From: Panacagrimonas sp965216845
GTDB taxonomy: Bacteria; Pseudomonadota; Gammaproteobacteria; Nevskiales; Nevskiaceae
Reading direction: 5' to 3'
NCBI GenBank assembly: GCA_965216845.1
Contig: OZ244200.1
Coordinates: 2,232,001-2,296,000, forward strand
Length of the DNA stretch: 64,000 nt
The notes below the pieces were generated by a model, which had not been told where the DNA came from, ran no database searches, and saw only the letters and a program-made list of their open reading frames with translations. The translations under genes were made by a program, and so were the position numbers. Below are positions 7,210-13,511 of this stretch, in pieces; within the stretch, counting starts at the first letter, position 1, and the number at the start of each line of letters is the position of its first letter.

Positions 7210-7652
7210 TACGGGACGCGCGGTTCGGCGGGCACGGCCCGCCCTACGGTGCGTTTGAGGTCGATTTGCAGCGCGCCGATCAGTTTGTGCAATTGACCGG
7301 AATCACACCAGCCGAAGCGCTCGACGCCGAACATATGCTGGGCCATCGCGTCGGCATAGGCGTCATCGCGCCGGCCACCAGGGGCGTTGATCAGCAGCGC
7401 CCGAATTTTTGCGATCTGCGGGGCTTTGCCGGAGGCGGCAATCTGGCGGGGTTTGCGTGCCACGCCGGCTTTCCTGGCCTTGGCCTGCATGTGGGCGATC
7501 ACCTGCTGCCTGCCGTGCGTGTCCAGATCCCGCGCCGACTCCACCCGCGCCAGCGACCAAAGCACGGCGCGATAGGTGTCGTCGTCCAGGCCCAGATCCT
7601 TCTTGAGCATGTGGATGCGGGCGAGCTCGCGGTTGCGGGCGTTGGGTTTCAC
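7209..7652 (-). CDS. gemA: GemA-like protein (DUF1018)
   Basis: 147 residues. GemA of Mu affects host DNA topology and early-late control. The DUF1018 pattern is visible: RNRELARIHMLKKDLGLDDD, YRAVLWSL, HGRQQVIAHM, and a C-terminal Trp-Cys-containing part (FGWCDSGQLHKLIGAL). The final residues GRAVPAEPRVP are encoded by a REP-like palindrome (7227-7247), so the native end of the protein was probably a little before it. The order gemA-mor is the same as in Mu. Confidence 0.9.
   Translation of the reverse strand: MKPNARNRELARIHMLKKDLGLDDDTYRAVLWSLARVESARDLDTHGRQQVIAHMQAKARKAGVARKPRQIAASGKAPQIAKIRALLINAPGGRRDDAYADAMAQHMFGVERFGWCDSGQLHKLIGALQIDLKRTVGRAVPAEPRVP
7227..7247 (-). repeat. REP-like palindrome, copy 3 (inside gemA end)
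   Basis: Minus-strand GTAG GGCGGGC CGT GCCCGCC lies within the last codons of gemA and supplies the C-terminal residues. It is an in-frame insertion close to the stop, where a protein tail would tolerate it. Confidence 0.82.
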
Positions 7653-7681
7653 GTTGAATAAGGATTGGCAGTTGGTGTCGC

Positions 7682-7702
7682 GGCGGGCGCGGCCCGCCCT
7701 AC
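7682..7702 (-). repeat. REP-like palindrome, copy 4 (intergenic)
   Basis: Minus-strand GTAG GGCGGGC CGC GCCCGCC, in the short gap between the stop of the 115-residue gene (7711) and the gemA start (7652). Confidence 0.82.
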
Positions 7703-7710
7703 GACGCCCG

Positions 7711-8058
7711 TCACGTCCGCAACCTCAGCTGGCCGGCGATGTCCGGCAGCGCGACCCGCCGCATGGCGGCCACTTGCGTGAGCGTGGTCATGGCACGGTC
7801 GTGGAGAAAGCCGCAGGTCGCCAGCAGCTCGGCTTCGTTCTGGGCAATGAAGTAGCCGGTTTTCGGGGTGCCACAGATGTGGTGCCCCTGGCGGCGCAGA
7901 TCCTCAATCGTTTTGCGCAGCTGTCGTTCGGTGGCGGCGTTGGCGTACAGGCCGGCGACGGCGACCGACAGCCCGTTGCAGCTGATGCCGTTTTGCGCGC
8001 CGATGTGTTTTTGCAGCTCGGCCAGCAACAGATCCTTGTTCAGCAGATTGCGTTTCAT
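7711..8058 (-). CDS. Phage winged-helix-like early protein
   Basis: 115 residues from ATG 8058 (MKRNLLNKDLLLAELQKHIG), two bases after the stop of the preceding gene and with GGGAGG just upstream. A longer frame is rejected because it only reads through that neighbour. The pattern ATERQLRKTIEDLRRQGHHICGTPKTGYFIA is a winged helix with a beta-hairpin wing and is common in transposable phages just upstream of gemA. It likely binds DNA; its target is unknown. The C-terminal part, AMTTLTQVAAMRRVALPDI, is helical. Confidence 0.75.
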   Translation of the reverse strand: MKRNLLNKDLLLAELQKHIGAQNGISCNGLSVAVAGLYANAATERQLRKTIEDLRRQGHHICGTPKTGYFIAQNEAELLATCGFLHDRAMTTLTQVAAMRRVALPDIAGQLRLRT

Positions 8059-8060
8059 GC

Positions 8061-8591
8061 TCAGCCTCCCAGGCGCCGGCGCGCCCGTTGCATCATTTCC
8101 TCGTCCGTCGGCAAGGCCCTGGCCAGCGGCTTTGCCTGGCACGTGTGATCGCTGTCTGGCTGGCGGCCACGGGCCGCCCTACGATCCTGCTCGCGCTCCG
8201 CTTCTTGTGCCGCCTCGGCGCGGTTGGCGACGCCCACCAGCACCTCAAACAGGTAGTTGTGGTTTGTCAGCGGCAACTGGAGCTTGTCGGTCATGTTGAG
8301 CATCTGCTCAATGGCCGTCGCCCAGGCCTCCACCGGCACCACCCAATCCCGGCCACGCTTGCGTAGCGTGCCGCTTTTAATGAGCGGGGAGAGTTCCTCC
8401 AGCAGCTTGCGGGCACGGCTCCAGGCCAGCGCACGTTTAGCCGGTCGGAACAATGCGAGATACCGTAGCACCAGCGGTCCCAAGTGGGCTGGAAGGGCGG
8501 CGCACAGCGCCGCCACCGTTCTAGCATCGGCCTCACTGGAATACGCTTCCAGACCACCGGTAAAGCCACAGCTGGGGCATGCCAACTTCAT
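8061..8591 (-). CDS. Phage early protein with N-terminal CPxCG motif
   Basis: 176 residues from ATG 8591 (MKLACPSCGFTGGLEAY). The CPSC pair at the start resembles one half of a zinc ribbon. The middle (LEELSPLIKSGTLRKRGRDW) looks like a helix-turn-helix, and MTDKLQLPLTNHNYLFEVL follows. Such proteins are common in the early region of Mu-like phages; the function is not known to me. A REP-like palindrome (8162-8182) is inserted in frame in the linker and encodes RRAARGRQ, before a conserved-looking basic C-terminus. Confidence 0.75.
   Translation of the reverse strand: MKLACPSCGFTGGLEAYSSEADARTVAALCAALPAHLGPLVLRYLALFRPAKRALAWSRARKLLEELSPLIKSGTLRKRGRDWVVPVEAWATAIEQMLNMTDKLQLPLTNHNYLFEVLVGVANRAEAAQEAEREQDRRAARGRQPDSDHTCQAKPLARALPTDEEMMQRARRRLGG
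8162..8182 (-). repeat. REP-like palindrome, copy 5 (inside a reading frame)
   Basis: Minus-strand GTAG GGCGGCC CGT GGCCGCC, inside the CPxCG-protein gene, adding a short basic linker without breaking the frame. Confidence 0.8.
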
Positions 8592-8674
8592 CGATAAAAC
8601 CCTTGGTGTGCGGTGCATCGCAAGGCCCAGCCGGACTTAGCTCTGCGCTGCGGAGGCATGCCCTGCCACATGAC

Positions 8675-9238
8675 TTATCCCTTCTTCCAACTCACGACCT
8701 TGAACCGCCCAAACGGGCCCCGGCGCTGCGGACGAAAGTCGCCCAATCCCACCCGTGAGCCGGCAAAATCGACCAGGTCCCGAACCACCGGCTCACCAAA
8801 CATGGTTTCGTCGACGGCCAGGTCAACGCTGATACGCCACGCATCAAAGCGGGGTCGGTGGCACATGATCCGCCCGCCCGTGCTGGGCACGACCACGGCG
8901 CGCGAATCCACTTCCCATTTGCCGGGCTGAATCAGCATTTCAATCTGCTCTACCGCCAGCCCCGCCGGCACCAGACTGCTACGGTTCGTGCTGAGTTTGG
9001 ACTTGCCCGCCTTGATGAATTTGCCGGCCTCAATCAATGAGGCGAAAAGATTGGGGCCCGGCATCACACAACGACCGTCGCTATCCCGATAGAGCTTGCT
9101 TTCGGCCTGCTCTCGCGGTGTGCCCTTGTGCCCCACAAACACGGTTGAATTGCCGTTCTCAACTTTCTGCTGCGCAGCCTCGTGAAAGCGGTTGCAAAGC
9201 AACGGCGCTGTGCCTTCCAAGGTGGTTTTGATTCTCAT
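8675..9238 (-). CDS. Conserved phage protein with Gly-rich C-terminal motif, unknown role
   Basis: 187 residues. The N-terminus (MRIKTTLEGTAPLLCNRF) and the middle (CVMPGPNLFASLIEAGKFIKAG, split by helices) are followed by a MCHRPRFDAWRISVDLAVD strand pair, and the protein ends with RVGLGDFRPQ and GPFGRFKVV. This strand-helix layout with a closing glycine-rich loop recalls RAMP/Cas7-like folds, and I recall similar proteins in other tailed phages near recombination genes. That resemblance is by eye only. It overlaps the 94-residue gene upstream (ATGA) and lies in the early operon between Gam and GemA. Confidence 0.78.
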   Translation of the reverse strand: MRIKTTLEGTAPLLCNRFHEAAQQKVENGNSTVFVGHKGTPREQAESKLYRDSDGRCVMPGPNLFASLIEAGKFIKAGKSKLSTNRSSLVPAGLAVEQIEMLIQPGKWEVDSRAVVVPSTGGRIMCHRPRFDAWRISVDLAVDETMFGEPVVRDLVDFAGSRVGLGDFRPQRRGPFGRFKVVSWKKG

Positions 9239-9519
9239 CGTTGCGCCTCCGAAATGACGTCGATCATGGCCGCATGGCCAAGCTCAATGTGGATGGACAA
9301 GCTGCGCAGCAGACAGGCCAGATCCTCATGCGCGAGCATGGGGAAACCGGGTTCCGGACCGTCCACCAGCGCCCCGTCGCGGACGGCAATATCCGCCACC
9401 GCCTGCAGGGCGCGTGCGCCCTCCCAGCAGGGATAGGCGGATTGCTCAATCTGGGTGGCCAGTTCGCGGTCCAGCCGCGGAAATCGGGCAGACGTGCCCG
9501 GTGAAGCTTGTTGTGTCAT
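9235..9519 (-). CDS. Small early phage protein, unknown
   Basis: 94 residues from ATG 9519 (MTQQASPGTSARFPRLDREL), chosen because AAAGGAG lies eight bases upstream; the frame extends further up but has no ribosome site and low-quality sequence there. The visible part is mostly helical with an acidic middle (DGALVDGPEPGFPML) and an amphipathic helix (LACLLRSLSIHIELGHAAMI). No family is recognised. The gene follows a hairpin-T-run structure at 9689-9718, so it may need a promoter of its own or antitermination. Confidence 0.7.
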   Translation of the reverse strand: MTQQASPGTSARFPRLDRELATQIEQSAYPCWEGARALQAVADIAVRDGALVDGPEPGFPMLAHEDLACLLRSLSIHIELGHAAMIDVISEAQR

Positions 9520-9688
9520 GGCAATGACTCCTTTGGCAATTGAGGAGTCCGGCACCACGACGCCAATCATGGTGACGGACGACGCAGGATTGGCGTACCG
9601 GGCCAAAGGAGCCGGCGAGCCTTTCGGCTCTCCCGCGCCGCCCGCCATTGACGAACGGCTGCGCTTGTACCTCGCGCATGCAGACATG

Positions 9689-9718
9689 AAAAAAGCGCCT
9701 GACACACGTGAGGCGCTT
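9689..9718 (-). terminator. Rho-independent terminator within early operon
   Basis: On the minus strand an 8-bp stem (AAGCGCCT ... AGGCGCTT, loop of ten bases) is followed by six T residues. It lies in the roughly 300-base gap between the 263-residue gene and the 94-residue gene and is oriented to stop leftward transcription, as early terminators do in Mu. Confidence 0.75.
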
Positions 9719-9815
9719 GCGCGCCTTTGGACTACGGGACGCCAATCCCGACCACAGTTTTTTTCTGCGGCAGGGAAAGCCTGCGCCCGTGTGCGCGTTG
9801 GTGTCAAGCTGGCCA

Positions 9816-10607
9816 TCAGTTCACCCCCTCTTGCGTGGGCGCTGGTGTTGCCGAAAACGAAGACGCACCCGGCGCATCCAAACGCCCTAGGTATTGCCTC
9901 AGCACCCGCGCATGCTCAGGCCGCAGGATGGTGACGACATTGCTGCCATCTTCATTGCGCTCCTCCAGCTCCAACGACCCATCTGAAAACAAGGCGCAGC
10001 GGAAGTCGCTGGGCCCAGCATTGCCCTCACCCCGGCCCTCTCCCAGGGGGAGAGGGGGAATCTTTTCTTCCGGTTTAGCTTCGACCCAGCGGAATCGGGT
10101 ATCCCGACCTTGGCCCTCTTGCTCAATCAGTCCGCGCCTGCTCATTTCCCGCAGCAGCTTTGCCACGCGGGCCTGGCCCAGGCCCAGCGCCAACTGAAAG
10201 TCTTTGTTTGCCCGCAGCGGGATGGCGCGGAACAAGGTGATCATTTGCTCAATGGATGCCTCGCTACTCTGGCTTTCGCGCCTGCGGTGATTTTCAGACT
10301 GCCGATGCAGGTGTTTGGGCGCGGCGTCACGCGAGTTGATCCGGAAGGTTTGCGTGTCGTTGAAGGCGCCGGTCTTTTTGCCCTCGGCCAGTGGCGCCAC
10401 GCCGTGGAGCGCGTAGAGCATGCCCACCTTGCCGTGTGTCTGCTGCACCTTTGCCGCATCAATCAGCTGGTGCAATTGCTCCACCACCTGATCTTTGTCC
10501 GATGCGCTGGGGCAGCGTTGCAGCAAGGCGTTGGAGCCGATCCAGCCCAGCTTTTCCAGCTGCGCAAGGATTTCGGTCTGCAGATTTTGTTTGGCTGGTT
10601 CACTCAT
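9816..10607 (-). CDS. Phage early winged-helix protein with inserted palindrome
   Basis: 263 residues from ATG 10607 (MSEPAKQNLQTEILAQLEKLGW). The longer frame upstream reads back through the neighbouring gene and is rejected. Two helix-turn-helix-like parts are visible: residues 5-60 (LEKLGWIGSNALLQRC, QLIDAAKVQQT) and a second near residues 125-180 (LALGLGQARVAKLLREMSRR, GLIEQEGQGRDTRFRW). The pair suggests a DNA-binding early regulator or replication accessory. A palindromic repeat at 10024-10058 supplies PLPLGEGRGEG in frame; behind it SDFRCALFSDGSLELE resembles a separate C-terminal domain. Confidence 0.72.
   Translation of the reverse strand: MSEPAKQNLQTEILAQLEKLGWIGSNALLQRCPSASDKDQVVEQLHQLIDAAKVQQTHGKVGMLYALHGVAPLAEGKKTGAFNDTQTFRINSRDAAPKHLHRQSENHRRRESQSSEASIEQMITLFRAIPLRANKDFQLALGLGQARVAKLLREMSRRGLIEQEGQGRDTRFRWVEAKPEEKIPPLPLGEGRGEGNAGPSDFRCALFSDGSLELEERNEDGSNVVTILRPEHARVLRQYLGRLDAPGASSFSATPAPTQEGVN
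10024..10058. repeat. Palindromic repeat, CCCTCTCCC family, copy A
   Basis: CCCTCACCCC GGCCCTCTCCC followed by GGGGGAGAGGG. The inverted repeat CCCTCTCCC/GGGAGAGGG recurs at 23927-23966. Here it is inside a reading frame and encodes PLPLGEGRGEG. Confidence 0.75.
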
Positions 10608-10882
10608 GCGCGGCTCCGGGGTTGAGTTAGGCCCGTTGGTGACGGAGGGTGGCCGTCCGGGTTGACGTCGGCACGGGGGATTGCGACAGCAAGGGCTGGG
10701 AACGACGTCAACGTCCGGCCGCTCCCGCACCCCTTGCTGCGCAAACCCCGTGTCGCGGCCGGATCACTTCTGAAGGAGGCAGAAGCTCCGGCTGCCGCTG
10801 TTCGGGACGGGATAGTGGGCGCCCCTTCCACACCTGCGGCTGGTGGCCGCCAGGCTTGTGGAACCTGACGGGTTTTGATCAT
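10604..10882 (-). CDS. Possible small early protein (doubtful)
   Basis: A 92-residue frame whose start overlaps the gam stop (ATGA) and whose stop overlaps the start of the winged-helix gene (ATGA). These exact junctions favour translation. Against it, the product (MIKTRQVPQAWRPPAAG, then Ala/Ser/Arg/Pro-rich sequence) is of low complexity and shows no domain or regular secondary structure. It could be a degraded gene. If it is not a gene, the 271 bases hold nothing else that I can identify. Confidence 0.42.
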   Translation of the reverse strand: MIKTRQVPQAWRPPAAGVEGAPTIPSRTAAAGASASFRSDPAATRGLRSKGCGSGRTLTSFPALAVAIPRADVNPDGHPPSPTGLTQPRSRA

Positions 10883-11430
10883 TGTTCGGCATCCTCCACG
10901 TCCTGCGGATCGACCTTCAGCAAGGTGTTGAGCGCCTTTTCCAGCTCGTCATCGACCGCCTTGATAAACACCGCGTCGCCGCTGTTGCGCACCTCCACGC
11001 CAATGCGCTTGAGCTCCGCCACCGGCAGTTTTGCGACGGCGCTGCCCACCAGCTTTTCCTGAACCTTGATCAGCAAGTCCTGCTGTTCCTCCGGCAGGTA
11101 TTTGCGGATCAGCTGAATAGTGCGCGCCGCATCGGCAACCACGACCTTGCCCTTGCCCTTGGTGATACCCACACGGATACCCTCGAAGGTTTGTGTGCGC
11201 GGCTTCTTGAACAACGCCGGGTGCTGCTGGACAGCGGCGGAAAGCTCGGCCTCAGCGGCCTTGGCGGTTTTCAGGGCGGAGCGGATCAGCGGTTCGGCCT
11301 TGCGTTTGGCGGCTTCCATCTCGTCCTGCAGCTGACGCACGCGGTTGCCCAGCAGATCCCGCGCGCCGGCATAGTTGCGGGCCAGATCCTGAATCGTCGC
11401 CATCTCTGCGGAGGGAGGGTTGCCGGTCAT
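10879..11430 (-). CDS. gam: Host-nuclease inhibitor Gam
   Basis: 183 residues from ATG 11430, which overlaps the preceding stop (TGATG); the longer frame is rejected. Mu Gam binds double-stranded DNA ends and blocks exonuclease attack, and is related to bacterial Ku. Visible support: a long N-terminal helical region (LLGNRVRQLQDEMEAAKRKA), a beta part with KKPRTQTFEGIRVGITKGKG, then LIRKYLPEEQQDLLIKVQEK and LKRIGVEVRNSGDAVFIKAV, the usual Gam pattern. Length is close to the 174 residues of Mu Gam. Confidence 0.9.
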   Translation of the reverse strand: MTGNPPSAEMATIQDLARNYAGARDLLGNRVRQLQDEMEAAKRKAEPLIRSALKTAKAAEAELSAAVQQHPALFKKPRTQTFEGIRVGITKGKGKVVVADAARTIQLIRKYLPEEQQDLLIKVQEKLVGSAVAKLPVAELKRIGVEVRNSGDAVFIKAVDDELEKALNTLLKVDPQDVEDAEQ

Positions 11431-11753
11431 CAGTGCAGCTCCGAAATGGATAGCGCCCAATGCAGGTCCACCGCACCAAAGCGGCCACACATCAGCTCGC
11501 GCCCGTTGACGGTGATGCGCCGCGCACTGACGAACAGCCGCTTCAGCTCAGCGTCGACCGACGCCACTTCCAGCACCGGCCTTGCCCGTGCACGCAAATC
11601 CTGCCGCACCACCTGGTAACCGGCTTCGATCAACGCCTGGCGGGCTTTGTTGGCGACGCGGATGCGGTCCGTCAGGTCCGGCGTGAGAATCTTCAGCGGC
11701 TGGTCTGAAAACCGCTGAAAGCGATTCGGTGTTGGGTGGGTGTCAATTTGCAT
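11430..11753 (-). CDS. Small early phage protein, unknown
   Basis: 107 residues. LKILTPDLTDRIRVANKARQ is followed by ALIEAGYQVVRQDL, then VLEVASVDAELKRLFVS and the C-terminal CGRFGAVDLHWAL. A protein with this shape commonly lies just before gam in transposable phages, but I do not know a function. It shares the TGATG junction with gam, so the two are coupled. Confidence 0.72.
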   Translation of the reverse strand: MQIDTHPTPNRFQRFSDQPLKILTPDLTDRIRVANKARQALIEAGYQVVRQDLRARARPVLEVASVDAELKRLFVSARRITVNGRELMCGRFGAVDLHWALSISELH

Positions 11754-11783
11754 GAAAAAACTCCTTGCCGGACGGGCCGGCGT

Positions 11784-12005
11784 TTAGTGGCTGGTTTCGG
11801 CGCCGGCCTGCGCCAGTTGGTCAATGCGTGCATCCAGCAGCGCAACGAATTCATCCCGCACCTGGCTACGGTGCGTTGGCGGGAAAGCGGTAACGACGGC
11901 GGCCAGGTTCAGCACCAGGGCGGCGCCCATTTCGTCCAGCGGCGCGCTGCCCAGGCGCACCGCCAACAAGTTGGCGAGCTGCTCAATCCGTTGCGGGCAG
12001 CTCAT
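11784..12005 (-). CDS. Small early phage protein, unknown
   Basis: 73 residues, all predicted helical: CPQRIEQLANLLAVRLGS, EMGAALVLNLAAVVTAFP and VRDEFVALLDARIDQLAQAG. The start ATG at 12005 overlaps the stop of the zinc-finger-like gene upstream (ATGA). No family is recognised. Position and overlap support a real gene of the early operon. Confidence 0.68.
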   Translation of the reverse strand: MSCPQRIEQLANLLAVRLGSAPLDEMGAALVLNLAAVVTAFPPTHRSQVRDEFVALLDARIDQLAQAGAETSH

Positions 12006-12340
12006 GCCTCATCTCCTTTGCCGATCAGCGAATGCGGACAGCCGGCACGGCAGGCTTTGTACAGCGCGATGCGTGAGGGATTGGTGGTCATCAGCGGTGT
12101 GCGTTGGTGTTCCACGCAGCGCTGACGTGGCAGCTCGCCAATGACCGGGCAGTCCACGCTGTGGTGCATCAGCGCGCCTTCCACCGCCATTTGAACGCGC
12201 TTCAAATCGCCCTTGTAACTGCTCTTGAGCACGCTGCTGACCACCGCCGGCGAATAGCCAATGCTCTTGGCCACCTCACTCTGACTGCCCAGGGCGCAGG
12301 CTTCGCGCAGCAGATTCACCCATGCCGGTTCGTTGTTCAT
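12002..12340 (-). CDS. Phage regulator with HTH and cysteine-rich tail
   Basis: 112 residues. The first half is a helix-turn-helix of Cro/lambda-repressor type (LREACALGSQSEVAKSIGYS, then PAVVSSVLKSSYKGDLKRV). The second half has four cysteines (DCPVIGELPRQRC and CRAGCPH) that could bind zinc. Such two-part proteins are common in Mu-like early regions downstream of the B gene. The DNA target is unknown. Four-base overlaps couple it on both sides. Confidence 0.78.
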   Translation of the reverse strand: MNNEPAWVNLLREACALGSQSEVAKSIGYSPAVVSSVLKSSYKGDLKRVQMAVEGALMHHSVDCPVIGELPRQRCVEHQRTPLMTTNPSRIALYKACRAGCPHSLIGKGDEA

Positions 12341-12771
12341 ACGCCGGCCCTCACGCGGATTTCCTCGTCGCTGAGCCCGGCGCAGGCGCGCACGCAGAGC
12401 ATGGCGCGGTCGTAGTCACGTTGTCTGATCTGCACCAGCCGGTCGCCCGGCTCTGGCGTGGTGGGTTCAATATTGGGGTCGTGCAGACCCTGTTTGCCAA
12501 TGCGCGGTGGCAGCGGCCCGGTGTTACGGACCAGTTGATACACCGCGTCCTCGCCGGGAAAGCCGGACCGCCTGGCCTGGATTACCCGCACATAACCTTT
12601 GGCGCGCAGCTGCTGCACGTACTTCTGGGTGTTGGTGCGCGTGCTCTCCGCGCTGGCAATGAGATCAGCCAGCGTGAAGCGCCGCAGGATGCGCATAGAC
12701 TGCCAAATGCGATGGCGCGCCTGGCCTGCGTGCATCGGCTTGAGTTTGGTCTGGCCGGGTTGCCCGCTCAT
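12337..12771 (-). CDS. Phage winged-helix protein downstream of MuB
   Basis: 144 residues. ARHRIWQSMRILRRFTLADL, ASAESTRTNTQKYVQQLR and AKGYVRVIQARRSG form a winged helix, followed by VYQLVRNTGPLPPRIG, a motif often seen in this position in transposable phages. The C-terminal half includes RAMLCVRACAGLSDEEIRV. It probably binds DNA. The start overlaps the muB stop (ATGA), so it belongs to the transposition operon. Confidence 0.8.
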   Translation of the reverse strand: MSGQPGQTKLKPMHAGQARHRIWQSMRILRRFTLADLIASAESTRTNTQKYVQQLRAKGYVRVIQARRSGFPGEDAVYQLVRNTGPLPPRIGKQGLHDPNIEPTTPEPGDRLVQIRQRDYDRAMLCVRACAGLSDEEIRVRAGV

Positions 12772-13511
12772 CGTCCGCCCCTGGCTCCGCTCGCGCCTGG
12801 AGTGGGCGGCGCTTCGCCGGTAAAGAAGGCATTTGCCTTACCCCAGCGCTCAGCGCCGATCGAGGCGCAGCCCATGCGCTTGGCGCGTTCTTCGATCCGC
12901 GCCAGGCCCACTACCAATAGGCGCGCGCTGCCGTTGGCCTGTTGATTCAGACGCGCGAGCAAATCGTCCGCCACTTCCACCTCGCACAAGTGGTCGGCCA
13001 GGGCGCGCGCATCGGCCATGTCCAGCGGCTGAAAGCGCACGTCCTGCATCAGCCGCCCCGTGAGCTGTTTGCGGTGGCTGAGGCGTTGATCAATGCCGCC
13101 CATGCCGATGAGCACCACCGGCACCGTGGTCATATCGTGTAGATCCCGCAGCGCCTCGGTCATGCGCTTGGAGTCGATGAGATAGTCCGCCTCATCCACG
13201 AACAGCGGGCGGTTTGAGAGCGCCAGCGCGTCGATGATGTCGTCCATCATCTTGGCGCAGCTCCCGCGTGGGCGGATACGCAGCTCCTCGGCAATCTTTC
13301 CAAGCATCGCCGCCGGCGTCCACACCGCGGTGGCGCGCACATAAGCTGCGTTGCAGCGGTTGGCGTACCAGGTCACCGCCGTGGTCTTGCCGTAGCCGGT
13401 CTCGCCGTGCACCAGGCCCATGCCTGGCATACCGGCGGGCCGGCGCCGCAAGGCCTCGCCGGCGTCGTTGAGCCGGGTCACGTTTTTAACCGGCACAATC
13501 TTGGTTCGCAT
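12768..13511 (-). CDS. MuB-like transposition target-capture ATPase
   Basis: 247 residues, an AAA+ ATPase of the MuB/TniB/IstB group. It would bind target DNA and stimulate the transposase, and confer target immunity. Walker A (GETGYGKTTA, about residues 36-45) and Walker B (RPLFVDEADYL, about 101-111) are visible, followed by a sensor-like VPVVLIGMGGID. At 247 residues it is shorter than Mu B (312), lacking most of the N-terminal helix-turn-helix region; this smaller form is found in B3/BcepMu-like phages. The start lies 26 bases inside the muA end. Confidence 0.92.
   Translation of the reverse strand: MRTKIVPVKNVTRLNDAGEALRRRPAGMPGMGLVHGETGYGKTTAVTWYANRCNAAYVRATAVWTPAAMLGKIAEELRIRPRGSCAKMMDDIIDALALSNRPLFVDEADYLIDSKRMTEALRDLHDMTTVPVVLIGMGGIDQRLSHRKQLTGRLMQDVRFQPLDMADARALADHLCEVEVADDLLARLNQQANGSARLLVVGLARIEERAKRMGCASIGAERWGKANAFFTGEAPPTPGASGARGGR

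Noticed and set aside
9520..9815. N-terminal extension of the 94-residue gene
   Set aside because: The extension crosses a terminator hairpin, has no ribosome site and gives Ser/Arg/Ala-rich sequence; ATG 9519 has AAAGGAG in place.
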